DNA of 64,000 nucleotides from Prosapia bicincta (Eukaryota; Arthropoda; Insecta; Hemiptera; Cercopidae): NCBI GenBank assembly GCA_036971475.1, contig JBAIZL010000002.1, positions 22,338,567 to 22,402,566 of the forward strand, read 5' to 3'. Shown piece by piece: positions 23,584 to 39,414 of this stretch (position 1 is its first letter; each line of letters starts with the position of its first letter). The notes under the pieces were generated by a model. It saw only the letters and a program-made list of their open reading frames with translations, ran no database searches and was not told where the DNA came from. The position numbers and the translations under genes were made by a program.

Positions 23584-24559
23584 ATGAATAAAGTAGAAGA
23601 ACAAAATTTGGGTGTGGGGACAGAGACGAATATAGGGACTAGCGTTAACACCGAAATAGATATGCTACAGTTACTGCAATTCTAAGTGCGAAAATGGATC
23701 AAAATACACAAGATTTTAAAAAAACTAATAGTAAATTAGATGAAAAAATGGATCAAATTAACAGAAAGATAGATGAAATGATTAAGAAACAGGGAGACCT
23801 TAAAGAAGAAATTAATGAAAATTAGTTAAGAAGAATGAAGACTTTAAGGTAGAAATTAATGATGTACTAATTGAGGATAAAGAAGAATGCAATCATGAAA
23901 TCTTAGAATTAAACAATAAAAGTGATACAATCCAAACTAAATTAGCGGACGTAGAAATAATATGTGAAGATCAACATCAAAAACAAGCGGAAGATGTAAA
24001 CATACTCAAACTTAACACGGGATAATGTATTACTGACAACCTTGAGTTAAAAAAGTTAGACCATCACCTTAAACAAAACAAAAATCATTTAACGTCTGTA
24101 GAAATTCGAAAGGGACCTATCAACATGATAGAGAACGACGAACAAAATTTATTGTATGTTCAAGGGATATCAGAGGAAATAATAATTAAGAAATTCGCAC
24201 GACCTTTTGGCCCAAATGTTACAGCAACTGTAATCACTAGAGGAATAAAAACTAAAAGTGCATTCTTCAACCTAGTTACAGAATTTCACTTTCAACAAAA
24301 GGAACACTTTCTGTTAACATCACACCATAGTCCAGGCCAATTAAGTCAAAGACACGGGATTAGACAACGGTATGAAATTAATCGTTTTGTGAAGGAATCA
24401 AACCAGCCAAGTGTAATTAATGAAAAACCACCAGATCCAGGTCAAATTTGCTGTAGAAACAAAAATACTCCATTTGAACGAGGAAAACACCTGCAAGACT
24501 CAAGGACAATGATCTCGGAAGGACAGTGCGACCCTTTGTTGAACGTTTATGTTAAATAA
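23584..24559 (+). pseudogene. gag remnant of the LTR element
   Basis: An ATG at 23584 opens a frame that shifts and then reads a coiled coil (KMDQNTQDFKKTNSKLDEKM) ending at a stop near 23826. Heptad-like KLDEKMDQI patterns are typical of gag proteins in arthropod Ty3/gypsy elements. A further open frame of 144 codons (24125-24559) follows, with polar, Gln/Asn-rich composition and no recognised domain; it is probably the decayed rest of gag. Several stops and frameshifts make the whole nonfunctional. Confidence 0.5.
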
Positions 24560-25439
24560 CCAAACTCATATAATACTTCTTGATTTATACAAATAATAAT
24601 AATAATATTTGTGCTATGAAAAAAAAAATAAACAACGAATAACGAACTTAAATTTAATCAACTGGGCAATGGGGAAATTTATTTAGGAAGTGATAAAATT
24701 ATTATTTAGTTAAACAAGTAAAATGAATTGTAAAGCTTTCACATTTAAATTTAAAGAAGGATTGTTAATTTGTATGATGTGATTTGTAAGTATGGAATAT
24801 TTGATAAAAGAAATAATCTACACAATTTTTCTAATATAAATGGGAGAATAATTATTTGTTGTGTATAACTAATTAAAATCGAGGTTAATTGAGAAGTTAT
24901 AACAGTATTACAATTATAAACCATTTAGGAACGATGCATATCAATTTTATCTTCTTAATAAACTTGTAAGGCTTTCAATTAAATTACTTCATCTGTCAGC
25001 TATTTTTGTAACAGTTTTAAGTAAGAGACTGTCAACTAAAACATTTAATCACTAAAACATTTCACAAAACTGAGTAAATTTAATCTATAATTATAGCATT
25101 ATATTTGCGACTCTTTATTTTGTTTAGTATTAATAACATTAAACTATTGAATTATTTAATAATTAATTATGCAGCATATTTAATGACATGTTTTAAAATT
25201 GTAGATAATGATAATTAACCGTTAGTGATTTTAATATGTAATTTTAGCTAAACGAAATTGCTTGTTGTTTTATTTAAAATGAATCTTAACCCTGTAACAA
25301 AATACTCGTCTTAGTAAAAGAAATTAATATTCTCCTTTTTGGTAATAAACCTTATTAAGTTGGTTATATTTGTATTAGAAATTTAAGATTGGGCGAAGAA
25401 TATAAACAAAATTGTTATTTATGTCATAGCATTCAAATA

Positions 25440-25602
25440 TGGTAAACAGCAAATTCTTAGAAATTTATGAAGGGTCCTACGAAATTAAGAAATGTCTTGG
25501 TAATGGCAGTTACCAACTTACTTCCATAATTAATGGTAAACTTAAGGGTAAATTTAATTGTAGAATGTTAAAAAGGTATCACAAACCCATATTAAGTAAT
25601 TA
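25440..25602 (+). pseudogene. Integrase C-terminal fragment of the LTR element
   Basis: The frame reads KFLEIYEGSYEIKKCLGNGS and ends with GKFNCRMLKRYH followed by a stop near 25602. This FLxxYEGPYxIxKxLGxxSYQL...LKRYH pattern is the C-terminal SH3-like end of Ty3/gypsy integrases. Everything upstream in pol is missing. Confidence 0.7.
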
Positions 25603-25928
25603 AATAATTGTATAAAAAAAAATTTTACATTTTCATGCATAAATAATTAATGGTTAGGATCATGGGATGAACAATGGCATTGTAAAATTTCACATTTAAT
25701 TTTAAATCAAGAGTATTAATTTGTATGAGGTGAATTTATAATTATGTACTAATTATGAGTGAAATGATTTAGGATATAAGAGGTTTAACTATAGTAAAAT
25801 TAAATGTATTAGAAGTTTAAGATTGGTGAAGAATTTAACACAAATTTTTCTTTGATGTCATAGCATTCAAATATTTTAAATTTAAATTTAAGAAATCAAA
25901 GAAAATTAAATTTTAAAATTCTGGGGAC

Positions 25929-26933
25929 TGTATAACATAAAGTACGAGGCTTTAGATCAAATTAAGTTAGTTGCGAAAATAAATCATCTGTAGGATTTAG
26001 CATAGAAATACACAAATAGTTTTCTAGGCGTTCAAAGCAGGTACCATGTCGTTATCCTATCCAAGAAAGTTATAAGTGGAGTCCGGCAACCATAGACAAT
26101 AGACAAAGGTCCATAGTTGTTAAGACGGGAAATCCAGCGGCCAATATAGCCTGGGGAATTTACCGTGTACCGTTAGGTTTAGCTAATGGTAGAACTGTGG
26201 GAAACTGACAAAGAACGTATTGGTGGTAGTGGAGAGATTAGGGAATTCATAAAAACTAAATGATCGGGAGTTTAGAAAAGAAGTTTTGAGGAGTCTCGGA
26301 GGAGGAAGACAGGTTGGTGAGGACAAGGATGGAAGTGTTGTAAAGGGAGAATTTTGGTAAATTAAGTACAGTTTTTTAATAAATAAAATTTAGTAAAGTG
26401 CGACGTAAAAGTTTTTTTATGAAATATAAAGTAACTTTTGTTTATTATCAAGTGTTAGCGCGGAAGTGAACAAGCCAGGACTCCAGAGACTCTTCAGAAC
26501 AATAAGTATATTTGAAAATAGGTGTAGCCAACAGACATCTATCTTTTAGTTTAAAACAATTTTTAAGTTCATCAAAATTTATAAAAATTATTCTAAGTCA
26601 CCATTTCTAATTTAAAAGCAAAGTTCCGCAATAGCGACCCCGAGAGCAAGAATAAAATTTTAATACTGTTTTTTTGTTATTCTATTAGAAATCTAAAGCC
26701 TCAAAAATTCACCTTTTTTATCATTGTAATTTGAGTTAAGATATCAAGCCTGTCACTGCACAATATTAATATAATTTAGGAATAATGTGTAGAGATAATT
26801 GTAGAGAATAAATGCAAGTGATGTGTAAAAATTGATAAGATTTTTAATTCTTTTATAAACCTGAAGGTGTGACTTTAATAGGTAAGGTAATTAAATGGCA
26901 TTTAAAATAAATTAAATTATAACAAAAGTTAAG

Positions 26934-26940
<7 letters not shown>
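25929..26940 (+). repeat. Right LTR
   Basis: It begins TGTATAACATAAAG just after CTGGGGAC, a purine-rich tract suitable as plus-strand primer. It ends where the (TA)n run starts. It is much closer to the LTR at 42830 than to its own left partner, because the 4-kb block was duplicated later. Confidence 0.8.
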
Positions 26941-26996
<56 letters not shown>

Positions 26997-27093
26997 TTAT
27001 CATGCCAACAATTTTATTGTATAATAGGAACCATCGTCTGCCCGCCTCAGACACTATATATACATCTATCTAAAATATGCAAGGTTTACGTAT

Positions 27094-27186
27094 AAATGGG
27101 CCCTTCTCTGGTATACATTGTTTGGTCGACGTCGACGTCGTTGCCAAGATGGTCAACATAAACACGAAGAAATACTTGGTAGCCAT
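27094..27186 (-). pseudogene. ICK first exon with mutated splice donor (27k)
   Basis: From ATG at 27186 the minus strand has 31 codons: a signal peptide (MATKYFFVFMLTILATTS) and a first cysteine followed by seven residues. At the donor the sequence is ATACGT, where the 44k copy has GTATGT and the 39k gene GTACGT, so donor base +1 is changed from G to A. The nearest GT would shift the frame into exon 2. The intended partner is the exon at 21335-21234, now 5.8 kb away because of the LTR element. It is probably a pseudogene unless a sequencing error explains the donor. Confidence 0.65.
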
Positions 27187-27203
27187 CACAATATTAGGTT
27201 GGT

Positions 27204-27240
27204 AACTATGTAGACAGAAATGGGGATCTCACCTAAATAG
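27204..27240 (-). promoter_or_regulatory. Core promoter of 27k
   Basis: On the minus strand TATTTA (27239-27234) lies about 30 bp before CATAG and the conserved GTTACCAACCTAA leader. The arrangement matches genes 1 and 39k and the 44k copy. Confidence 0.5.
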
Positions 27241-29987
27241 GTTTTTTTTTGGACTGTTAACATTTGCAAACCGTGAATGTTTTACCTTGAAATGTATTTT
27301 GAACAACAAGGCTGTATTTCATATGTTTTTATCAAGTTAAGTGACACCTTTGTTTCGTTTTGCAAAAAATCGCTATCAAGCCCAATTCATTAACGTTGTC
27401 CTTGTTTTGAACTTCAAAAGAAGTTTTTTTGTTTCTGATATAGTATAAATAATGAGTGTTTAACAATTTTTGAAATCATGTGTATGCCACTTTTTGTGAG
27501 TTTGGTTTTAGCATAGATTATCGTTATTTTCCTTTTTTGTTTTGTGAAACGCGTTTTATTTCTTATAGCTGGAAATAGTTACTAAAGATACGTCATTATT
27601 TCATATATAGGTATTTAGTAGGGTCATTTTATGTTACATAGCTAGAAATACTAACGGTCGGTAGCTGCCTGATATGCAGGAATAGAGGGGGTTGTTTTAT
27701 GGTTTATAGCTGGAAGTACCTGAGGTCTGTCCATTGTCTGATATGTAGGGATTTGAATGAGGTTTTTATGTTTGAAGGGAAACTTATAGTCTTTATATTA
27801 CTAGACTCTTTATATTAATAGTTATATTAAAGTGTTTACTACATTATTACCAAATATAACATAACATCTTAAAGAAATAGAAAAAATAAGAATAATCTAT
27901 AAATTATTTCATTTTTTAAACGTAAATTATTTTTTTAAAACATGAACCTAACAGTTTTAATTTAAAAAGTTAGTTAGCATTGTGCTATAAGCGTGTCTAA
28001 TTAACAGAAAAAAAGTTACGGCAATAGCCTAAAAGTTTTCCAAGAAAACTTTATCGAAGTGTCAGTAAAAGTGATTTATCAGGAGGCCCAAAAAACGGTT
28101 GACGTGTCCTGTTGGTACACTAAAATAGTCCAGCACCATAGTTCAGATTTTCTTCTTCTTCCTTGTAATTCACTTTTTCTTTTCAGATTTCTTTTTTGTA
28201 TTCTTTTGTTCTTTGTGCTCTCTAAATCTGCTTTTCTAGCACCCCTTTTGGTTACATCCCGCGTCACCGCACATCTGTGGTGTCTGTATCCTTTGTACTT
28301 TACCCAGAACACCACAGTTGAATGAAAGGATGGCTCTAACAGCCCTACAAAGTTATTTTTGGGAATTCTTGTAAAGATAACAATGTTGAAGAACTCATTC
28401 GGGTTTTGTGTTCACACTTGAAGATATTTCTTGAGCAAATTTGAGTTGATATGCCATTAAAAAATAGGTTTTGCTTTTAGCATAATAGGCTCAGGTACTG
28501 CATGATTGTGAATGTATCTCTCGCCTGCAAACAATCTTTAGTATTTACACCATGAAAGTTCAGCGGGCAGAGTTCACGTTAAGGTACGTCATCAGGAGGA
28601 AGTAAATGGAAATACGTTGCCGGTACCGCCTGTTTCATTTTCTCAACATTTTCAAGGTTGTTTCTGATCGCTTTACCTTAGGACGTTACCAATCAACGCA
28701 TCAGTGCAGCTTTCAATTTGGGTACCCTTTCTTTTTGCACGTGTCCTAACCTGCAGATGTGAATTCCCTCATTATCAGATTTAGCCTGTTAAACTGATTA
28801 AAAGGCAGACCTTTTACCATCTCCTAAGTATTTTGCACACCTAAAGCACAGTTTTTCTTCGGATCGCTTGGAGGCGGCTCGAACCTATTGCTGCGGCTAC
28901 TTCCACACCTCCGTCATAGTTTTTAGAACAGGGATTGTCATGGGAAGTACTGGTTTTGGTTATCTCTGTAACCCCCTCTGGTAATCTGTAGATGGCAGTG
29001 TGCTTAATTTTATTTTTAAAAAACTTTAATCGCCTTTGCTCTTTATCATTATTTTTTATACTGACGAGACACGCCGGCTCAATTGCTTTTCCTTAACAAT
29101 TGTATCTTACCACTAACTCAGGGAGACTGATGTCTGTTCAATCGTTCTAATTAAGATAGGTTACATTAAAATTCTTGTGTGTGCTTAACGGTTAAAACTC
29201 TGATTTTCCTAAATTTAATTTATTTCATCATACCTTTAAGTTTGTTTTTAAAACATTTTATAAATAACTCTAACATATTGAATAAATCTAGACTCGTACT
29301 TCACGACATCGAGAAATATTGTTAAGTTGTCACTTTTCATTTCTCTTACACGGCTGTACTATGATTGACTTCTCAGTTACCTCTTATTAGAAGTTTTTAC
29401 AACTTTACATAGAATGCGCTCTAATAAGCCTAATAAAGAGCAAAAAAAAACAAAATACAAAACGTGAACTTCTTATTTAGATTCAACAATTAATTACTAA
29501 ACGCTCAAATCTGCCGTAATTAAAATCACATCTGGACATGAAAATGTAAACTTTTATGGTCAATTATTTTTATATACTTTATGTTATAACTAAGACAGTT
29601 CATGTCACATATTCGTAGTTGTTTGGAAAACCTACATTGGCGCTCCAATCAATATTGTAGGACCATTCTTCATACAAACGTATGAATTACAACTCTTTAC
29701 ATGAATTAGCTCAGTTAAATTACAATATCGGCAAGTTGGTAATTAGTTTAGTAACATAGGTAAAGCTTCGCTAACGTCGCGGAAAATAAAATCCTCGAAA
29801 CTTTAAACGTGAAATTAAACCATTTTAAAGCGTAAACCACACTTTTAGTTAATTTCCCCACAATCTCTGCAAAACAAACGTATTCCTCGTCTAAATAAAA
29901 CCTGTGAAATACAACCCTTTTGTTCAAGAGGTAAATAAAAGTGCAGTAATATTTACAAGCCTCAAAATTATCTCTTGAAACCAAAAC
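27241..29987. other. Divergent intergenic region B between 27k(-) and 30k(+)
   Basis: This 2.7-kb region separates two head-to-head first exons. It holds the conserved - promoter flank (27241-27560), two degenerate 69-bp minisatellite units (about 27595-27770), a decayed basic open frame (28079-28315, minus) and the conserved + promoter flank (from about 29780). No intact gene is seen. The 31-bp satellite, present at the equivalent place in the two other pairs, is absent here. Confidence 0.6.
28079..28315 (-). pseudogene. Decayed basic open frame, copy B
   Basis: This 78-codon Lys/Arg-rich frame is almost identical to those of copies A and C. Upstream, on the same strand at about 28850-29000, another short open stretch includes KLCFRCAKYLGDGKRSAF, with a CxxC pair. 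This suggests remains of a larger coding sequence, perhaps a transposon protein, but no family is recognised. Confidence 0.25.
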
Positions 29988-30040
29988 TATCTAAATGTGT
30001 TATCCCTTAAAAGCGTAATATTTACCAATCTAACAAAGTA
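29988..30040 (+). promoter_or_regulatory. Core promoter and leader of gene 30k
   Basis: TATCTAAA (29988-29995) is at the position of the TATTTA box in the related genes, about 50 bp before the ATG. The leader TTTACCAATCTAACAAAGTA matches the 20k copy and resembles the GTTACCAACCTAA leader of the other genes. Confidence 0.45.
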
Positions 30041-30253
30041 ATGGCTGCCAAGTGTTGCTTCGTGGTAATGTTGGCCATCCTGGCCACGTCGTCGGCTTTA
30101 AGACTGAGGTGTTTAGTAGAGTTTGAACAAAGAGTAAGTATTATAGTCATATATTATGTTAGCTCTAAGCTCTAAGAATAGGGTCAATATTTACTCAAAA
30201 TAATAAGGTGCATGTGTTTAGGTGTTCTAAAGGAAGAGAGAGAGGGAATTCCA

Positions 30254-30322
<69 letters not shown>

Positions 30323-30447
30323 TTTGTGTGTGTGTGTGTCTTTCTATACGTGTGTAAATGTGTACGGGTGTGTGTGTGTGTTTCTATACGTGTGTAAATG
30401 TGTACGGGTGTGTGTGTGTCTTTCTAGTTTCTATACGTGTGTACGTG

Positions 30448-30509
<62 letters not shown>

Positions 30510-31782
30510 TTGTGTGTGTGTTTCTATACGTCTGTAAATGTGTACGTGTGTGTGTGTGTGTTTCTATGAATGTGAATATCTGTAAGTGTGTGTGTGTATG
30601 AGAGAGAGAGAGAGAGAGACGAGGAAGGAGTTGCAAAGGGAGTTGATGACAATCTACCTTACACGTAATTGAAGAAGACAACAACAATATTTCAAAACCA
30701 AGGCAAAGAAACAAAGTAGAATGACTAGAGTAGATATTTGATGATCATTTTACATGACCTCCTAAAATAGAAACTAGCTCATTTAGTTTACCTACAGAAA
30801 AGTATTAGGTATATTTCTTCAACATAGAAACTAAGAAATTATATATTTTTATTATATAAGTATTTACTATTTAAAGGAAAGTTAAACCAATTTACACATA
30901 GATACTTATACAGGGGCCGAAGTCTTAGTAAGATGAATTATTGTAAAAATAAAAATAAACGAAGATAAAGTAAAAAATCAACATTTATAAACATTCACAA
31001 CGATAGAGTGTATGATTATCTTCTATTTACCAGGACACTGTCTCAATTTTCCTCTTTCTCTCCTCCCACTGTTTATCGTCCATTTTATGATGACCACTCC
31101 AAACCTAAATGACGTTAGCAAATGGTTCATTTTCTTTTCACTAATAAGCTCCACCCAATAATCTGTTTCGTATATATTCTATTCTGGTATTCTATAGATG
31201 GAACCTCCATCGAGAAAGTTCTACAATCTCCATTACTTGCTAATTTTGTTCCTCCATGTCTATATCGCTCAAAACCTTCTTCTCATTAAGCATGGCTCGA
31301 TACAACAGTTTGTTTCAACCATCAACTGATATCCGTTCTTCATGCATGTAAATACCCATAAAAGCTCATTTCCCCAATCTCCCCATGTCTCTTTCCTCTT
31401 CGCCTTTTCTCCACAAAACTAGAAACCGTCACTGTTTTTAATTAATTAGTGCTTATTATAATCTAGTTCAACATTTCACTTCAGTATATAACAGACTATG
31501 AAATTAACAATGAAAACTTGTAGGGTTCTATATTTGAAAATACAACTTATAATACTGTGTTTTAATATTCCTATGAAACAATGCTACGAGCAACTAATGA
31601 TCTCTACCCACTATAATTAACGCTATTTAATGTTTCAGTGTGATGTTCCGAAATTCTACAAGGGATATGGTTGGATATCTAGCAAATGCTGCGACGGCCT
31701 CTCGTGCCTTTATGAAAGATGTCATTGTATTTCCCCAAAGTGCCTGAACAGTGTAGAACCAATATTTCCTGATCATAATTAA
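30041..31782 (+). CDS. Secreted 8-cysteine ICK-like peptide, two exons (gene 30k)
   Basis: Exon 1 is 30041-30133 (31 codons) and exon 2 is 31639-31782 (47 codons plus stop), giving a 78-residue precursor. The signal peptide is MAAKCCFVVMLAILATSS. The donor is GTAAGT and the acceptor TGTTTCAG, with a phase-0 intron of 1505 bp. The cysteine pattern is C-x7-C-x15-CC-x4-C-x4-C-x-C-x4-C, the same as gene 1 despite low identity elsewhere; both keep GWI before the CC pair. Conserved cysteine spacing with diverged loops is typical of fast-evolving secreted knottins, but the function (toxin, defence or hormone-like) cannot be told from sequence. An AATAAA at 31802 closes the gene. It is the + member of the divergent pair with 27k. 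Confidence 0.8.
30256..30620. repeat. (GT)n and (GA)n microsatellites in intron of gene 30k
   Basis: Long GT tracts are interrupted by repeated TTTCTATACGTGTGTAAATG segments, giving a small minisatellite. A (GA)n tract follows at about 30598-30619. They begin about 120 bp after the donor. Open frames here are Cys-Val dipeptide artefacts. Confidence 0.95.
30621..31638 (+). other. Remaining intron of gene 30k
   Basis: The intron is AT-rich with a pyrimidine-rich part at about 31030-31420. No coding sequence is recognised in it. Confidence 0.6.
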
Positions 31783-31801
31783 ATTTACGTATAACATGTA
31801 A

Positions 31802-31807
31802 AATAAA
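31802..31807 (+). terminator. Polyadenylation signal of gene 30k
   Basis: AATAAA occurs 19 bp after the stop codon. Confidence 0.6.
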
Positions 31808-31879
31808 TAATGAAGTAGGATACGTTTCATTTTATTTTTACCCATTTATGACTTAACTGTACGTTAAGAAGGTGTACAC

Positions 31880-32330
31880 GTCCGCAAATAGTTCCAGAGA
31901 GAACTTTATCTGAATGGGTTGGGTGTATTATCATCATATCTTACTCCGAGTTAAATCCTGAAGACTATTTGGCGATATTCCATAGTGAAATTCATCTGAA
32001 TTGGTTGGGTATATTACCATCATGTCTTACTCAGAATTAAATCCAGAAGACTATTTGGCGATAGTTCCATAGTGAAATTCATCTGAATGGATTGGGTATA
32101 TTGCCATCATGTCTAATTTAGGGTTAAATCCTGAAGACACTTTGCAGATAGTTCAAGAGTGAAATTTATCTTATAGGGTTGGTTATATTACCATCATGTC
32201 TTACTCAGAGTTAAATCCAGAAGACACTTTGCAGATAGTTCTAGAGTGAAATTTATCTGAACAAGTAGGTATATTACTATCATAATATACTCAGAGTTAA
32301 ATCCATCTGAACGCAATGTTTATTATACTA
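31880..32330. repeat. 80-90-bp minisatellite, about five copies
   Basis: Units share ATCTGAATGGGTTGGGT, CATCATGTCTTACTC and GAGTTAAATCC (about 31943, 32035, 32123, 32210, 32289). The array starts about 75 bp after gene 30k, as the 71-bp array starts after gene 1, although the two units are unrelated by eye. Confidence 0.85.
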
Positions 32331-32334
32331 GCAT

Positions 32335-32490
32335 GTGGGATTGTGTCAGACAGTTAGTAATTCCAGCTATAAAACACAGAGTCCTTAATATATTAAAACT
32401 ATATATCAGGCATTGACAGCCCGTTAGTGTGTAAAGTTGTTAAAAACAAGCGTCCTTCCTATATTCCTACATACCCGTTAGTCTGAATGC
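32335..32490 (+). repeat. Two degenerate 68-70-bp minisatellite units
   Basis: GTTAGTAATTCCAGCTATAA, then ATCAGGCATTGACAGCCCGTTAG and CCTACATACCCGTTAG, resemble the units at 4700-5190 in the same orientation. Confidence 0.55.
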
Positions 32491-32845
32491 GTGCTTTATG
32501 GGGTCCTTTTCTTAAATATTTTTGGTTTTATTTGTTTTCAGTTTTTTAAAATTCTGCATGTCTTTAAAACACGTTTTAAAAATCATTAAATTTAATCGAG
32601 GGGTTAGTTTGCTCAAATTTCTAAAAGTGGCTTTGCATAGTCATATATGGTTAGTATAATCTACTTCCCATCATTACTCTTTGTAATGTTGGTACAATGC
32701 TGTATGTTGGTTTCGGCTGTGCCACATGTTAGTAAACATATTTGTTTGTGGAGTAGTATTGTGGAACTGAGTTTATTACTGCTGTGTTTATTGCTTACTG
32801 TTGGTCCAGTGTAGTGGGGTTTATTAAGTTCGTGGCTTATTGCCA
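32491..32845. other. Sequence with no recognised feature
   Basis: No supported gene is seen between the minisatellite units and the Mutator-like remnant. A 61-codon minus-strand frame (32661-32846) has no recognisable features. Confidence 0.5.
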
Positions 32846-33637
32846 AGAGTTAAGAAAGAACAAGTTTAAAGGTAATAGGTTTACTAGAAAAATATGTAGG
32901 CCTGTGTATAATGCAGAGAGGACCAATTCAGACCCTACTCAGTGTAGGCTTGCTAGTCCTACGCCCAGCACGGATTCACTCCCAGTGGCGACTCAGCGTG
33001 TGGAAATAAAACCGCTGCTTCTGAAACTCTTTATTTGCCTAACTGTGGCGATGATAGTGAGTGCTTGCCTAGTAAACATGCAAGGGGAAATGTCATTGTA
33101 AATTTAGAAATTTTGAACAAAATCTACTCTCCTCTGCAAAATGTATTGAATGTGTTAGCACGGGTTACGAATCTATGAACCCTCCCTCAAAATAAACTAC
33201 TATGTCGTGAATGTGGTTATGGACAATATGGACAATGTTTTTAAAGCAACAATCAAACTGAAAACGAGTCTTTTTCATCTCAATGTACGCTGTGTTTACG
33301 GATTCCAAACTTTACGAAAAGGCAAGGCTCCAGCTAATTTGCTATGCTCAGTTATGGATCTACCACAGCCACCCAGAGGATTTCTGGACTATACCAAAAT
33401 TATTCATGGGGCTCTTGCTGAGATTCCCGATGTTATAATGAGACTGGCGACTCATGAAACTATTATAGAAAATGAGGGATCCAATGGTATTTGATAGTCC
33501 GTGGCAGAAACGCTGCAACGTTTCTGATGGCGTCCTTGATGGCGTATTTTCCGTCACAAGTATGGATACTGGCAAGGTTTTAGATGCCATTGCTTTGTCT
33601 AAATATTGCTCTTGTAATAAGATGGAAAATGCTAAAT
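32846..33637 (+). pseudogene. Mutator-like transposase domain remnant
   Basis: Pieces of one protein appear in order across several frames. An N-terminal FKGNRFTRK lies near 32867, and GNVIVNLEILNK near 33090. The stretch at 33207-33490 contains VYGFQTLRKGKAPANLLCSV and MDLPQPPRGFLDYTK. After a frameshift, SVTSMDTGKVLDAIALSKYC runs at about 33550-33620, preceded by a DxxWQKR motif. This order (GKG..N..C..M.LP.PP.F, then D.TWQKRG.S..G....TS.DTGKVLD....SK.C) is that of the Mutator-like transposase domain proteins abundant in arthropod genomes, spiders among them. Frameshifts and stops show it is dead. The minus-strand frame at 33360-33590 is a shadow. Confidence 0.7.
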
Positions 33638-33983
33638 AATATTTGGTTGAAACTTGACCAGCACTAGGAAAATAACAATTTTAATATCTAAACATAAAGC
33701 AAAAGGTTTTTTAAAAGAAATGTAAAAATGTGTTGAAATGACTTATGATATTTCAAAAAATTGTGTAAAGATACAGGCTAACAATTACATAGTCTAATTT
33801 CCAGTAATAATAAACACACTTGTATTTCATTTCATATTTTCTATATTTGTATCTTCTATACACATTTCTATATTTTGGAAGTGATTTTGTAAGAAAACAT
33901 TAAAGAGGAAAGGTAGTAAGAATGATGCAAGTTTTATCTTTTTGAGTTATTTATTTGTTGCTTCTTGGACAGGTAAAGAGAGT

Positions 33984-38999
<5,016 letters not shown>

Positions 39000-39015
39000 T
39001 ACAGTAGGTTGGTAA

Positions 39016-39048
39016 CTATGACGGCAGAATGGAAATCTCACATAAATA
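39016..39048 (-). promoter_or_regulatory. Core promoter of gene 39k
   Basis: On the minus strand TATTTA (39048-39043) is 29 bp before the A of TCATAG (39021-39016), followed by TTACCAACCTA and the ATG at 38999. This is the clearest TATA/initiator pair in the cluster. Confidence 0.6.
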
Positions 39049-39414
39049 GGTTTTGTTAGTTTGGTCTGGTAACATTTTCAAACCATAAATACTTAACATA
39101 GATATATATTCATTTACGTCATTGGTTTTTTATCACGACAAGTGGCGCCTTAGTTTCGCGTTAAAAAAACCGCTGTCAAGCCCAGTTCATTAAGTGGTGC
39201 TTGTTTTGTCTACTTTTCACCAGCTTTGTTTACGATTTGCTTTAAATAATGAGTGTTTATTAACTTTTGAAATCAAGTATATGCCTCTTTTTGTCTATGT
39301 ACGGTTCTAACGTAAATTATCATTATATTTTTTTGTTTTATGATACGCGTTTTAATTCTTTTAGTTGAAAATAGTTACTAAAGATTTTGTTTCATAATTA
39401 GGTATTTAGTAGGG
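39049..39414 (-). other. Conserved upstream flank of gene 39k
   Basis: The sequence aligns with 27250-27600 and 44155-44510 (shared CGCTRTCAAGCCCARTTCATTAA and TAAATAATGAGTGTTTA), showing that the promoter flank was duplicated with the exon. It is more diverged than those two are from each other. Confidence 0.7.

Larger units (their letters stand above)
22348..26940 (+). mobile_element. Degenerate Ty3/gypsy-type LTR retrotransposon
   Basis: Two similar LTRs (22348-23396, 25929-26940) bracket about 2.5 kb. After the left LTR is a primer-binding-like TTGACGCCCAAC, close to the TGGCGCCCAAC common in Ty3/gypsy elements. A gag-like coiled coil and a terminal integrase fragment remain, in the order expected for the plus strand; protease, reverse transcriptase, RNase H and most of integrase are gone. 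It lies in the intron of the minus-strand 27k gene, opposite to transcription. No target duplication can be read in the TA-rich flanks. Confidence 0.8.
25842..29880. repeat. 4-kb segmental duplication, copy 1
   Basis: It is near-identical to 42745-46803. The block carries the last 87 bp of the retrotransposon interior, the right LTR, a (TA)n tract, the - ICK first exon with its promoter, and the divergent upstream region. The left edge lies inside the retrotransposon; the right edge is at CTCTGCAAAACAAA. High similarity, including in the LTR, implies a recent event. Confidence 0.9.
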
